DNA of 64,000 nt from an uncultured Collinsella sp. (GTDB lineage: Bacteria; Actinomycetota; Coriobacteriia; Coriobacteriales; Coriobacteriaceae): positions 68,080-132,079 of the forward strand of contig CATWQC010000004.1 in NCBI GenBank assembly GCA_958352845.1, written 5' to 3'. Of this stretch, positions 33,075 to 41,051 are shown piece by piece. The notes beneath the pieces are model-generated. The model did no database searches. It worked only from the letters and a program-made list of their open reading frames with translations, and had not been told where the DNA came from. The position numbers and the translations under genes were made by a program. The first letter of the stretch is position 1. Every line of letters starts with the position of its first letter.

Positions 33075-34424
33075 ATGGATACACCGTTGGGCTCCGTGCT
33101 CTACATCACCCTCGGGTGCGCTAAGAACGAGGTCGACACCGACCGCATGCGTTCTCTTTTGACTGCTGCGGGCTACGAGGAGGCATTCGACCCGCAGGAT
33201 GCCGATATCGCCATCGTCAATACATGCTCGTTCCTCGCCTCCGCAACGTCCGAGAGCATCGAGACCACGCTCGAGCTCGCCAACGAGGTTCAGGACGGCG
33301 TTCGTTCTTGCCCCATCGTTATGTGCGGCTGTGTGCCGTCGCGCTATGGCGACGACCTGCCTGACGAGCTGCCCGAGGTCGCTGCCTTTGTGAAGGCCGA
33401 CGAGGAGGACGGCATCGTGGCGGTCATCGATGGCGTGCTGGGTGTCGAGCGTGAGATCGCGGCCTATATCCCTCAGGTCAAGCGTACCGTCGAGGGCGCC
33501 GTTGCTTACGTCAAGATTTCCGATGGTTGCAACCGCTTCTGCAGCTTCTGCATGATCCCCTATATTCGCGGTCGCTATCATTCGCGCAATGCCGAGAGCA
33601 TTATCTCCGAGGTGCGCGACCTGGTTGCCGGCGGTGTGCGCGAGATCGTGCTGATCGGCCAGGACACGGGTATTTGGGGCATCGACTTTGCCGACGAGGA
33701 CGTCGCCGAGGGCTCGCCGCGCAATCTGGCGCAGCTGCTGCGTGCCGTCGCCGAGGCCGTGCGCCCGCACAACGTCTGGGTCCGTGTGCTCTACTTGCAG
33801 CCCGAGGGCATGACTGACGAGCTCATTGAGACCATTCGTGATACGCCCGAGGTGCTGCCCTATATCGATATCCCCGTGCAGCACTGCGACGCGCGCATCC
33901 TCAAGGCCATGCGTCGCTCCGGTTCGCGCCAGGAGCTCGAGGATCTGTTCCGCGACCTTCGTGAGCGTATCCCCGGCATCGTGATCCGTTCCACGGCCAT
34001 GGTCGGCTTCCCGACCGAGACCGACGACGAGTTCCGCGACCTTATCGACTTTATGGACACCGTCGGCTTTGACTACACGAGCGTCTTTGCCTACTCGCGT
34101 GAGGAAGGTAGCCTGGCCGCCAAGATGGAGGGCCAGGTCGATGAGGAGGTCAAGCTTGAGCGCGCCCAGGAGGCCATGGATCTGGCCGAGTCGCTCGGTT
34201 TTGCCGCTACCGCCGCACATGTGGGCGAGCGCGCCCAGGTGATCGTCGACGGTATCGAAGAGACCGAGGATGGCGCCGAGCTGATCGGCCATGCCTGGTT
34301 CCAGGCGCCCGATTCCGATGGTGCGGTGCACTTGGACGCCAGCGAGGCGTCCGTGGGCGATATTCTGACTGTCGAGTTTACCGATAGCTTCTGCTATGAG
34401 CTTATCGGCCATGTTGTGGAGTAG
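33075..34424 (+). CDS. rimO: Ribosomal protein S12 methylthiotransferase RimO
   Basis: Radical SAM enzyme that methylthiolates Asp88 of S12. The 449-aa product has N-terminal cluster Cys residues (ITLGCAKNEVDTD, VNTCSFLASATSES, MCGCVPSRYGDD), the radical SAM motif CNRFCSFCMIPYIRGRYHSR near residue 152, and a C-terminal TRAM domain. The GCAKNxVD and SFLASATSES patterns are diagnostic of RimO rather than MiaB or MtaB. GAAAGGACC precedes the ATG; pgsA follows 9 nt later. Confidence 0.94.
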   Translation: MDTPLGSVLYITLGCAKNEVDTDRMRSLLTAAGYEEAFDPQDADIAIVNTCSFLASATSESIETTLELANEVQDGVRSCPIVMCGCVPSRYGDDLPDELPEVAAFVKADEEDGIVAVIDGVLGVEREIAAYIPQVKRTVEGAVAYVKISDGCNRFCSFCMIPYIRGRYHSRNAESIISEVRDLVAGGVREIVLIGQDTGIWGIDFADEDVAEGSPRNLAQLLRAVAEAVRPHNVWVRVLYLQPEGMTDELIETIRDTPEVLPYIDIPVQHCDARILKAMRRSGSRQELEDLFRDLRERIPGIVIRSTAMVGFPTETDDEFRDLIDFMDTVGFDYTSVFAYSREEGSLAAKMEGQVDEEVKLERAQEAMDLAESLGFAATAAHVGERAQVIVDGIEETEDGAELIGHAWFQAPDSDGAVHLDASEASVGDILTVEFTDSFCYELIGHVVE

Positions 34425-34433
34425 GAGAGCATC

Positions 34434-35072
34434 GTGGCAAACGAGAGCAATAAGGAACTGACGAGTGTCTGGACGCCCGCCAACATCGTGACGTGCGTTC
34501 GCATCGTCTTTATCCCGGTGTTCATGATCGTCTCGGCGCTGTCTCACACGAGTGTTGCCGGTACGGATTGGAGCACCTTCGACGGCCCGCTCGCCGCCGC
34601 TGCCTTCATTCTGTATGTGATCCTGTCGTGCACCGATAAGGTCGACGGTTATCTGGCGCGCTCGCGCAACGAGATCACCGACTTCGGTAAGTTCTTGGAC
34701 CCCATCGCCGACAAGCTACTGGTGTTCTCGGCCCTGCTGCTGTTCTTGGATTTTGGCGCGGTGACCGTGTGGTCCGTGTTCATTATCCTATTCCGTGAGC
34801 TGCTGGTGAGCGCCCTTCGCATGGTCGCGAGTGCGGCCGGTGTGGTCGTTGCGGCCGATAAGCTCGGCAAGTACAAGACGGCAACCACGATGGTCTCCAT
34901 CTGCGGTTACCTGTGCGTTTTTGCTATGGCCGGCTTGCACCTTGGCCCGGTGGCACTGACGCTCGGCATCTACTCGGTGTCGCGCTTCCTGTATGCCGTT
35001 GCCGTTGTCCTGACCGTTATCTCGGGTGCCCAGTACTTCTGGAACTGCCGCAAGATCGTCTTTTCGGTCTAG
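34434..35072 (+). CDS. pgsA: CDP-diacylglycerol-glycerol-3-phosphate phosphatidyltransferase
   Basis: Membrane enzyme making phosphatidylglycerol phosphate. The 212-aa product has the CDP-alcohol phosphotransferase motif DG(x2)AR(x8)G(x3)D(x3)D, seen as DGYLAR...GKFLDPIAD, and about five hydrophobic helices. GTG start with a GGAG site. The rimO-pgsA-cinA-recA order is common in Gram-positive bacteria. A second family member lies at 55,308-56,012. Confidence 0.92.
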   Translation: MANESNKELTSVWTPANIVTCVRIVFIPVFMIVSALSHTSVAGTDWSTFDGPLAAAAFILYVILSCTDKVDGYLARSRNEITDFGKFLDPIADKLLVFSALLLFLDFGAVTVWSVFIILFRELLVSALRMVASAAGVVVAADKLGKYKTATTMVSICGYLCVFAMAGLHLGPVALTLGIYSVSRFLYAVAVVLTVISGAQYFWNCRKIVFSV

Positions 35073-35078
35073 GTCCTG

Positions 35079-35615
35079 GTGGGTATGACGGTCTCTTTTG
35101 AGCAGATTTCCGCACATAACGAGGAGCTGGCGCGCGATATTGTCGAGCGTGCGAGCGCTCGGGGCGTGACGGTTTCGACGGCTGAGTCGCTGACGGCGGG
35201 TATGATCGCCTCGACGATTGCGGATATCCCGGGCGCCTCGGCGGCGCTGCGTGGCGGTGCGGTGACCTACTGCGATGAGATCAAGCATCGTGTGTTGGGT
35301 GTTGAGCAAGAGACGCTCGACCGCTATACCGCGGTGTCGCATCAGACCGCGCGCGAGATGGCGGTGGGTTCGCTGGAGCTGTACCAGAGCGATATTGCAG
35401 TGAGCGCAACGGGTTATGCCGGCCCCGGCGGTGGTACTGAGGACGATCCTGCGGGCACTTTCTATATTGGCTGGGCGCATCGTTCCGCCGATGGGGGAGT
35501 GCCGGTCGTGGACTCTGTGCGCTGCCACTATGAGGGCGACCGTTCGTGTGTTCGTGCCCATGCGGTCACGGAGGCATTGGGTCGCATTGCCCTTGTGCTC
35601 AACTCTATGGAATAG
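35079..35615 (+). CDS. CinA C-terminal-domain protein (NMN amidohydrolase, PncC type)
   Basis: 178-aa stand-alone CinA C-terminal domain; the family deamidates nicotinamide mononucleotide. Motifs STAESLTAGMIASTIADIPGAS, YCDEIKHRVLGV and SATGYAGPGGGTEDDPAGTFYIGW are all present. The N-terminal molybdopterin-like half of full-length CinA is absent, with no debris upstream (pgsA ends 6 nt before), so this is a genuine short form. The start may be GTG 35079 or ATG 35085. It precedes recA as in Streptococcus and many others. Confidence 0.88.
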   Translation: MGMTVSFEQISAHNEELARDIVERASARGVTVSTAESLTAGMIASTIADIPGASAALRGGAVTYCDEIKHRVLGVEQETLDRYTAVSHQTAREMAVGSLELYQSDIAVSATGYAGPGGGTEDDPAGTFYIGWAHRSADGGVPVVDSVRCHYEGDRSCVRAHAVTEALGRIALVLNSME

Positions 35616-35622
35616 ACGTGTT

Positions 35623-35648
35623 TTAAGGGGCCTCCGGGCCCCTTAATT
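35623..35648 (+). terminator. Intrinsic terminator after the cinA-like gene
   Basis: TTAAGGGGCC (35623-35632) and GGCCCCTTAA (35637-35646) form a perfect 10-bp stem with a TCCG loop, then TT. It isolates recA from the upstream genes. Confidence 0.8.
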
Positions 35649-35721
35649 GTGGAGATAGGTACCTTAGGCTCATTTGGCGTTTGTGCTGGTTGTAGATGTA
35701 ATTTTGCCTGCCTTGTTCATA

Positions 35722-35781
35722 TTTGGTCCTTTGTGGTCAAGCATTTGGTCAGTGTTTGGTCGGCGTTTGGTTGGTATTTGG
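35722..35781 (+). promoter_or_regulatory. Six helically phased TTTGG(T) repeats upstream of recA
   Basis: GG dinucleotides in TTTGGTC-like repeats occur at 35725, 35735, 35747, 35758, 35769 and 35780, that is every 10-12 nt (mostly 11). The last repeat ends about 30 nt before the -35 of recA. This looks like a bent-DNA or multimeric regulator site; the function is inference. Confidence 0.45.
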
Positions 35782-35813
35782 AAAGACCGCCTGCATATGA
35801 TTTATCTGAACGG

Positions 35814-35842
35814 TTGACCACGAACAGCCGTTCGTTTATTAT
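35814..35842 (+). promoter_or_regulatory. recA promoter with LexA box
   Basis: TTGACC (35814-35819), 17-nt spacer, TATTAT (35837-35842). CGAACAGCCGTTCG (35821-35834) is a perfect Gram-positive type LexA box between the two elements, so LexA would block polymerase. It starts 38 nt before the recA ATG. Confidence 0.9.
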
Positions 35843-35872
35843 CGATGCAGGTTGTTAAGAGGAGGGCTATTC

Positions 35873-37021
35873 ATGGCCAAGAATTCAGGTCCCGTACGTA
35901 CCGTTCATGCTCGCACGACGGGTAAAGAGCGCGATGAGATGATCGCCACCACCAAGGCCGAGATCGAGAAGAAATTCGGCCAGGGTTCCATCATGAGGTA
36001 CGGCGACGGTGGCCCCGAGCTTGAGGTCGAGGCCATCCCTACGGGCGCTCTGGCACTCGATGCCGCTCTGGGTATCGGCGGTGTGCCGCGCGGCCGAATC
36101 GTCGAGATCTACGGTCCCGAGTCCTCCGGTAAGACGACGCTTTCGCTCGAGATCTTGGCCGAGGCCCAGGCAATGGGTGGCGTTGTGGCATTTATCGATG
36201 CCGAGCACGCGCTCGATCCCACGTATGCCGCGCGCATCGGTGTGGATATCGACGAGGTGCTCATTTCCCAGCCCGATACGGGTGAGCAGGCGCTCGAAAT
36301 CGTTGACATGCTTGTGCGTTCTGGTGCCATCGATGCCATCGTCGTCGACTCCGTCGCCGCGCTGACCCCGCGTGCCGAGATCGAGGGAGAAATCGGCGAC
36401 ACTACGGTCGGTCTTCAGGCTCGCCTGATGAGCCAGGCGCTCCGCAAGCTCGCCGGCTCGCTGTCCAAGTCCAACACGACGTGCATCTTCATTAACCAGC
36501 TGCGTGAGAAGATCGGCGTCATGTTCGGCAACCCCGAGACTACGACGGGCGGCCGCGCCCTTAAGTTCTTCTCTTCGGTTCGTATCGACATTCGCCGCAT
36601 CGACAGCATTAAGCTTAAGGACGAGGTTATCGGTAACCGCGTGCGCGCCAAGGTCGTTAAGAACAAGGTGGCGGCTCCGTTCCGTTCTGCTGAGTTCGAC
36701 ATCATGTACGGTACGGGCATCTCTAAGGAGGGCTCGATTCTGGACATGGCTGTCGAGTGCGGCATCTGCAAGAAGATGGGCTCCTGGTTTGCCTATGGTG
36801 AGGACAAGCTCGGCAACGGTCGCGAGGCCGCCAAGGCGTTCCTGCGCGAACACCCCGATTGTGCCGACGAGATTGAGCATAAGGTCCGCCTTGCCTGCGG
36901 ACTTGAGTTTGATGACGATGCTCCGTCCGAGGTCGAGCTGACCGCTCAGCCTGCGCCTGAGGAGTTTGACGAGCTTTACGCCATCGATGGTTCCGCCATG
37001 CTCGATGATGACGACGAGTAG
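35873..37021 (+). CDS. recA: Recombinase RecA
   Basis: Strand-exchange protein and LexA co-protease. The 382-aa product begins at the ATG at 35873 behind AGAGGAGGG. Walker A GPESSGKTT (about 81-89), VVDSVAALTPRAEIEGEIGD, the DNA-binding loop region with QLREKIGVMFGNPETTTGGRALKF, and an acidic C-terminal tail are all normal. An upstream in-frame TTG would add only 7 residues and overlaps the leader, so ATG is preferred. recX follows. Confidence 0.98.
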   Translation: MAKNSGPVRTVHARTTGKERDEMIATTKAEIEKKFGQGSIMRYGDGGPELEVEAIPTGALALDAALGIGGVPRGRIVEIYGPESSGKTTLSLEILAEAQAMGGVVAFIDAEHALDPTYAARIGVDIDEVLISQPDTGEQALEIVDMLVRSGAIDAIVVDSVAALTPRAEIEGEIGDTTVGLQARLMSQALRKLAGSLSKSNTTCIFINQLREKIGVMFGNPETTTGGRALKFFSSVRIDIRRIDSIKLKDEVIGNRVRAKVVKNKVAAPFRSAEFDIMYGTGISKEGSILDMAVECGICKKMGSWFAYGEDKLGNGREAAKAFLREHPDCADEIEHKVRLACGLEFDDDAPSEVELTAQPAPEEFDELYAIDGSAMLDDDDE

Positions 37022-37032
37022 CGGTTACGCTC

Positions 37033-37725
37033 ATGTCGTATACGGTGACCGAGGCTACGGTCGTCTTTCCCGATAAGAAGGCGGCCTCCTCGTTCTCGAG
37101 CGGGTATGCGTCTAAAAAGCCCTGCGCGCATATCGATTGTGAGCTTGAGGGCGGTTTTGAACGGTCCATTTGGATTCCCGTGCGGGTTGCGCGGCTGTAT
37201 CTCAAAAACCGCCCCGATTTTCCCTGTGATTGGGATAACTTTCGTGAGGCTGTGCAGCTCATCGAGCGTAAATGTGCACTTACCATGGTGACCGAGATGT
37301 TATCACGCCGTGACCATGCGACGGGTGAGGTCCGTGACAAGCTGGCTTGCTACGGCTTCCGCCAGCCCGCGATCGATTTCGCCGTCGAGCGCGCCACCGA
37401 GTATCACTTTTTAGACGAGAACCGCTTTTGCTCGTACTTTATCGAGGAACGCAAGCGGCGCGGTTGGGGTCAGCGCAAAATCGAGACCGAACTCAAGCGC
37501 CGTCATGTCGTGCTCGATGACATTCCCGGTTATCCCGAGGATTATTTTGCCGTCGAAGACGATTTGGCGCGTGCGTCAGCCCTGCTCGCCAAGCGGCGTG
37601 TTCCAGAGACGTGCGGATTCGAAAAACTGGTTCGGTTTTTGATGGGCAAGGGCTTCTCGTATCACATCGCCGCCGATGCCGTTAAGGCACGTCTCGATGC
37701 CGAATGCGAGGGATGTGCGCTTTAG
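37033..37725 (+). CDS. recX: RecA regulator RecX
   Basis: RecX binds RecA filaments and limits their activity. The 230-aa product has three-helix repeats typical of RecX: LSRRDHATGEVRDKLACYGF, EYHFLDENRFCSYFIEERKRRGWGQRKIETELKRR and LVRFLMGKGFSYHIAADAV. About 90 extra N-terminal residues carry a less conserved region. It lies 11 nt after recA and is probably expressed with it under LexA. Confidence 0.9.
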   Translation: MSYTVTEATVVFPDKKAASSFSSGYASKKPCAHIDCELEGGFERSIWIPVRVARLYLKNRPDFPCDWDNFREAVQLIERKCALTMVTEMLSRRDHATGEVRDKLACYGFRQPAIDFAVERATEYHFLDENRFCSYFIEERKRRGWGQRKIETELKRRHVVLDDIPGYPEDYFAVEDDLARASALLAKRRVPETCGFEKLVRFLMGKGFSYHIAADAVKARLDAECEGCAL

Positions 37726-37787
37726 GCGTATGCGTTTTGTGGCCCCGCCGTTCACCGCGTTTTAGCCGCCGTACTGGGGCCATTTAT

Positions 37788-37816
37788 TTGACAGTTGTTG
37801 TGGTTCAACGTACGAT
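37788..37816 (+). promoter_or_regulatory. Promoter upstream of rny
   Basis: TTGACA (37788-37793), 17-nt spacer, TACGAT (37811-37816), a near-consensus sigma-70-type promoter. It would give a leader of about 160 nt before rny. Confidence 0.75.
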
Positions 37817-37845
37817 AAACACTGTCATTTGCTTTGTGATATGTG

Positions 37846-37868
37846 CTCATCTGTGATGAGTTTGTTTA
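37846..37868 (+). terminator. First leader hairpin before rny
   Basis: CTCATC-tgt-GATGAG (37846-37860) followed by TTTGTTTAT. The stem is only 6 bp, so termination would be weak or conditional. Confidence 0.4.
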
Positions 37869-37921
37869 TATGTTTATCTGTATCCGACCCGCATAAGCTG
37901 CGCCCATATTACTCAAATGTC

Positions 37922-37952
37922 GCGAGCCGTTCATAAGGACGGTTCGCTTTGT
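37922..37952 (+). terminator. Second leader hairpin before rny
   Basis: GCGAGCCGT (37922-37930) pairs with ACGGTTCGC (37939-37947, one G-U), followed by TTTGTTG. It lies between the promoter and rny, so it may attenuate rather than end a transcript. Confidence 0.5.
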
Positions 37953-37982
37953 TGTGTAACGAATCCATAAAAAGGAGTGAGC

Positions 37983-39533
37983 ATGCCTATCATCGCAGCG
38001 CTCGTTGGCATCGTTTTGGGTGCCATCGCCGCCATTGCCTACATGCGCACCGCCAAGCAGGGTAGTCTTCACGAGGCCGACGAAAAGATCCAGTCGGCAC
38101 ACGCACAGGCTGAGTCCCTGATCGGTGATGCAAAGCGTCAGGCCGAGACCCTCAAAAAAGAGGCTCTGCTCGAGGCTAAAGAGGAGATCATCAAGAACAA
38201 GCAGGCCGCCGAGGCCGAGGACAAGCAGCGTAAGAGCGAGATTCGTACGCTCGAGAACCGCGTGATGCAGCGCGAGGAATCCCTCGATCGCCGCAACGAC
38301 GCTCTCGACAAGCGCGAGCATCAGCTGTCCAGTCAGGCCGGTCAGGTCGAGAAGCGCTCCCGTGAGCTCGAGGAACTCTGCGCAAAGCAGACCTCCGAGC
38401 TCGAGCGTATCGCCGACCTTACCCGCGAGGATGCCCACAAGGAGCTCCTCGATAAGGTTCGCGGCGAGGTCACCCACGAGGCCGCCACGATCATTCGCGA
38501 GTCCGAGCAGCAGGTTCGCGCCGAGTGCCACAAGACCGCCCAGGAGATTCTTTCCCTGGCGATTCAGCGCTGCGCTGCCGACCACACTGCCGAGGTCACC
38601 GTTACCTCCGTGCACATTCCCTCTGATGACCTCAAGGGCCGTATCATCGGTCGCGAGGGTCGCAACATCCGGACCTTCGAGCAGGTTTCCGGCGTCAACC
38701 TCGTGATCGACGACACGCCCGAGACCGTCGTTCTTTCGAGCTTCGATCCGGTCCGTCGTGAGACCGCCCGTGTCGCCCTCGAGAACCTCATCGCCGACGG
38801 CCGCATTCACCCCGCCCGCATCGAGGAGATGTATCACAAGGCTGCCGACCTGGTTCAGCAGCGCGTGCGCGAGGCTGGCGAGCAAGCTGCATTCGATACC
38901 GGCATTCACGACCTGCACCCCGAGATCGTCAAGACCCTTGGTGCCCTGCGCTACCGTACCTCGTTTGGTCAGAACGTGCTTCAGCACTCCCTCGAAGTCT
39001 CTGACCTGTGCGGCGTGATGGCTTCCGAGCTTGGCCTGGACGTTGTGACCGCCAAGCGCGCCGGCCTGCTGCACGACCTGGGCAAGGCAATCGACCATGA
39101 CGTCGAGGGGCCGCATGCCGTCATCGGCGCTGAGCTTGCCCGCCGTTATGGCGAGAAGCCCGTTATCGTCCACGCTATCGAGGCTCACCATGCCGATGTC
39201 GACCCCAACACGGTGCTCGATGTCCTGGTGCAGGCCGCCGATGCTGTCTCTGCCTCTCGCCCCGGTGCCCGTCGCGAGTCTGCCGAGAACTACATCAAGC
39301 GTCTTGAGAAGCTCGAGGAGATCGCCAACTCTCATGACGGCGTCGAGCGTACCTATGCCATGCAGGCCGGTCGCGAGGTCCACGTCATGGTTCAGCCGGA
39401 CAAGATCTCCGATGCCCAGTCCACGGTTCTGGCTCACGATATCGCCCATCAGATCGAGGAAGAGATGGAGTATCCCGGTCAGGTGCGCGTCGTCGTGATT
39501 CGCGAGAGCCGCGCTGTCGATATCGCTAAATAA
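37983..39533 (+). CDS. rny: Ribonuclease Y
   Basis: Membrane-anchored endoribonuclease that starts mRNA decay. I take the ATG at 37983, 5 nt after AAAGGAG (a GTG 6 nt upstream overlaps that site), giving 516 aa. N-terminal membrane helix (1-20), a long charged coiled coil (about 25-200), a KH domain with GRIIGREGRNIRTFEQ, and the HD domain with LLHDLGKAIDHD (His-Asp about 364-365). All parts are intact. Together with rnj and pnp it completes a Gram-positive RNA-decay set. Confidence 0.95.
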   Translation: MPIIAALVGIVLGAIAAIAYMRTAKQGSLHEADEKIQSAHAQAESLIGDAKRQAETLKKEALLEAKEEIIKNKQAAEAEDKQRKSEIRTLENRVMQREESLDRRNDALDKREHQLSSQAGQVEKRSRELEELCAKQTSELERIADLTREDAHKELLDKVRGEVTHEAATIIRESEQQVRAECHKTAQEILSLAIQRCAADHTAEVTVTSVHIPSDDLKGRIIGREGRNIRTFEQVSGVNLVIDDTPETVVLSSFDPVRRETARVALENLIADGRIHPARIEEMYHKAADLVQQRVREAGEQAAFDTGIHDLHPEIVKTLGALRYRTSFGQNVLQHSLEVSDLCGVMASELGLDVVTAKRAGLLHDLGKAIDHDVEGPHAVIGAELARRYGEKPVIVHAIEAHHADVDPNTVLDVLVQAADAVSASRPGARRESAENYIKRLEKLEEIANSHDGVERTYAMQAGREVHVMVQPDKISDAQSTVLAHDIAHQIEEEMEYPGQVRVVVIRESRAVDIAK

Positions 39534-39534
39534 T

Positions 39535-40620
39535 ATGAGCGACGCGAACGAGCTCATCTCATTTATCGCGTCGATGTCGGGGGAGGGCAACCTTCGCGTC
39601 GAGGAGAACCTTGGCGAGGGGTATGTCCGCCTCCGCGTTTCGGAGGCCGAGCGGCGCCAGGCAAAGCACGACATTCAGCATGTCGAGGATATCGTCATCG
39701 AAATGCTCCGTAATGCTCGCGATGCCGGCGCCGACAAGGTCTATCTCGCCACGACCAAGGAAGATGGCGTCCGCACGCTTGTCTTTCTGGATAACGGCTC
39801 GGGTGTTCCGCAGGATATGCAAGAGCGAATCTTCGATGCTCGCGTTACCTCAAAGCTCGAGAGCATGAAGATGGACCGTTGGGGCGTTCACGGTCGTGGC
39901 ATGGCATTGTTTTCGATCAAGCAGAACACCGACGAGGCCCGCGTGGTCACGTCTGGTGTCGATCTTGGCTCAGCCTTTAAGGTGAGCGTTGCGGCCGACC
40001 GCCTCAGCGAGCGTGCCGATCAGTCCAGCTGGCCCCAGGCCGTCAAGGATGAGGACGGACGTTATGTCTGTGCTCGCGGTCCGCATAATATTATTCGCGC
40101 TGCCTGTGAGTTTGCGCTCGAGGAGTTGCGTGGTTGCGATGTCTATCTTGGTTCTCCGTCTGAGATTGCCGCGACCCTTTATGCTCAGGCGTCAAGTCGG
40201 CTCGATACGTCGCGTCTCCTGTTCATTGATGACGAGAGCGAGCTTCCGGTTGTCGACCGTTTAGGCCTTGCCTCTGATGCCGAGGACTTTATCCGTATCT
40301 GTTCGGGTTTGGGTCTTGAGATGTCCGAGCGCACGGCCCATCGCATTTTGGCAGGGCAGATTAAGCCCGTTCGCGGTGTGACCGCGCGTCTGCTGCGCGA
40401 GCGTGATTCGTCCTCGCATGCGCCGGCTCCTGTCGATCTCGCGAAGGATCGTCGCGGGCTACGTATTGCCAAGGATGACATGGCACAGTTTTCGCGTGCT
40501 GTGGAGCGCGACTTTAATGACCTTGCCGCCCGGTACTATCTCAACCTTTGCGGCGACCCAAAGATTCGTGTTTCGCGTGATCGAATCACTGTGACCTTCG
40601 ATCTTGCCAAAGAGGAATAG
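39535..40620 (+). CDS. Orphan GHKL-type ATPase domain protein
   Basis: 361-aa protein with an N-terminal HATPase (GHKL) fold: N box EMLRNARDAGADKV (about 56-69), FLDNGSGVPQDMQERIF (G1), and WGVHGRGMALFSI (G2). There is no membrane segment, sensor, His phosphoacceptor or receiver domain, and no transducer domain I can recognise as MutL, gyrase or Hsp90. The C-terminal ~230 residues are unassigned and contain a possible HTH-like stretch (AHRILAGQIKPVRGVTARLLRER). It begins 1 nt after rny and precedes spoVS, which suggests joint expression. Function unknown. Confidence 0.8.
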   Translation: MSDANELISFIASMSGEGNLRVEENLGEGYVRLRVSEAERRQAKHDIQHVEDIVIEMLRNARDAGADKVYLATTKEDGVRTLVFLDNGSGVPQDMQERIFDARVTSKLESMKMDRWGVHGRGMALFSIKQNTDEARVVTSGVDLGSAFKVSVAADRLSERADQSSWPQAVKDEDGRYVCARGPHNIIRAACEFALEELRGCDVYLGSPSEIAATLYAQASSRLDTSRLLFIDDESELPVVDRLGLASDAEDFIRICSGLGLEMSERTAHRILAGQIKPVRGVTARLLRERDSSSHAPAPVDLAKDRRGLRIAKDDMAQFSRAVERDFNDLAARYYLNLCGDPKIRVSRDRITVTFDLAKEE

Positions 40621-40694
40621 TGCCTTTACCGAGTCCACTCGGTACGATACAGTTATTGCAGTTAAAACGTACTTTTAAACGCAGGAGTTTCTTC

Positions 40695-41012
40695 ATGGAT
40701 TGCCTGAAGGTATCAAGCAAATCATCGCCCGCGTCCGTTGCCGGCGCCATCGCCGGCATGGTCAAGGATGGTGTACCCGTCAACATCCAGTGTGTCGGTG
40801 CCGGTGCTGTCAACCAGGCCATTAAGGCTGTTGCTATCGCGCGCGGTTTTTTGATTCCAACCGGTTTTGATATTTCCTGCGCGCCTGTGTTCTCCGACAT
40901 CCTCATTAACGGGGAGTCGCGCACGGCCATCCGCCTTTCTATCTACGTTCACCAGATCAATCGAGCTGCTATGGATAACGTCGTCATGGATGACGTTAAG
41001 CCTGTGGCATAG
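40695..41012 (+). CDS. spoVS: SpoVS-family (Alba-like) protein
   Basis: Small nucleic-acid-binding-type protein required for late sporulation in Bacillus but widespread in non-sporulating bacteria. The 105-aa product starts at the ATG at 40695 behind AGGAG and keeps the core LKVSSKSSPASVAGAIAGMV, GAGAVNQAIKAVAIARGFL and NGESRTAIRL. A tail of about 18 residues extends beyond the usual 86 aa. No other sporulation gene is in the window. A small hairpin ACCGAG-tcca-CTCGGT (40628-40643) lies upstream. Confidence 0.93.
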   Translation: MDCLKVSSKSSPASVAGAIAGMVKDGVPVNIQCVGAGAVNQAIKAVAIARGFLIPTGFDISCAPVFSDILINGESRTAIRLSIYVHQINRAAMDNVVMDDVKPVA

Positions 41013-41051
41013 CTTCTGCTTGCCTCGTTTCGCTCCCCATCGTTAGGACTT

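Noticed and set aside
35722..35781. CRISPR-like array upstream of recA
   Set aside because: Repeats are only 5-7 nt with 4-nt spacers, so they are phased regulator-type repeats rather than CRISPR. No CRISPR array or cas gene was seen in the window.
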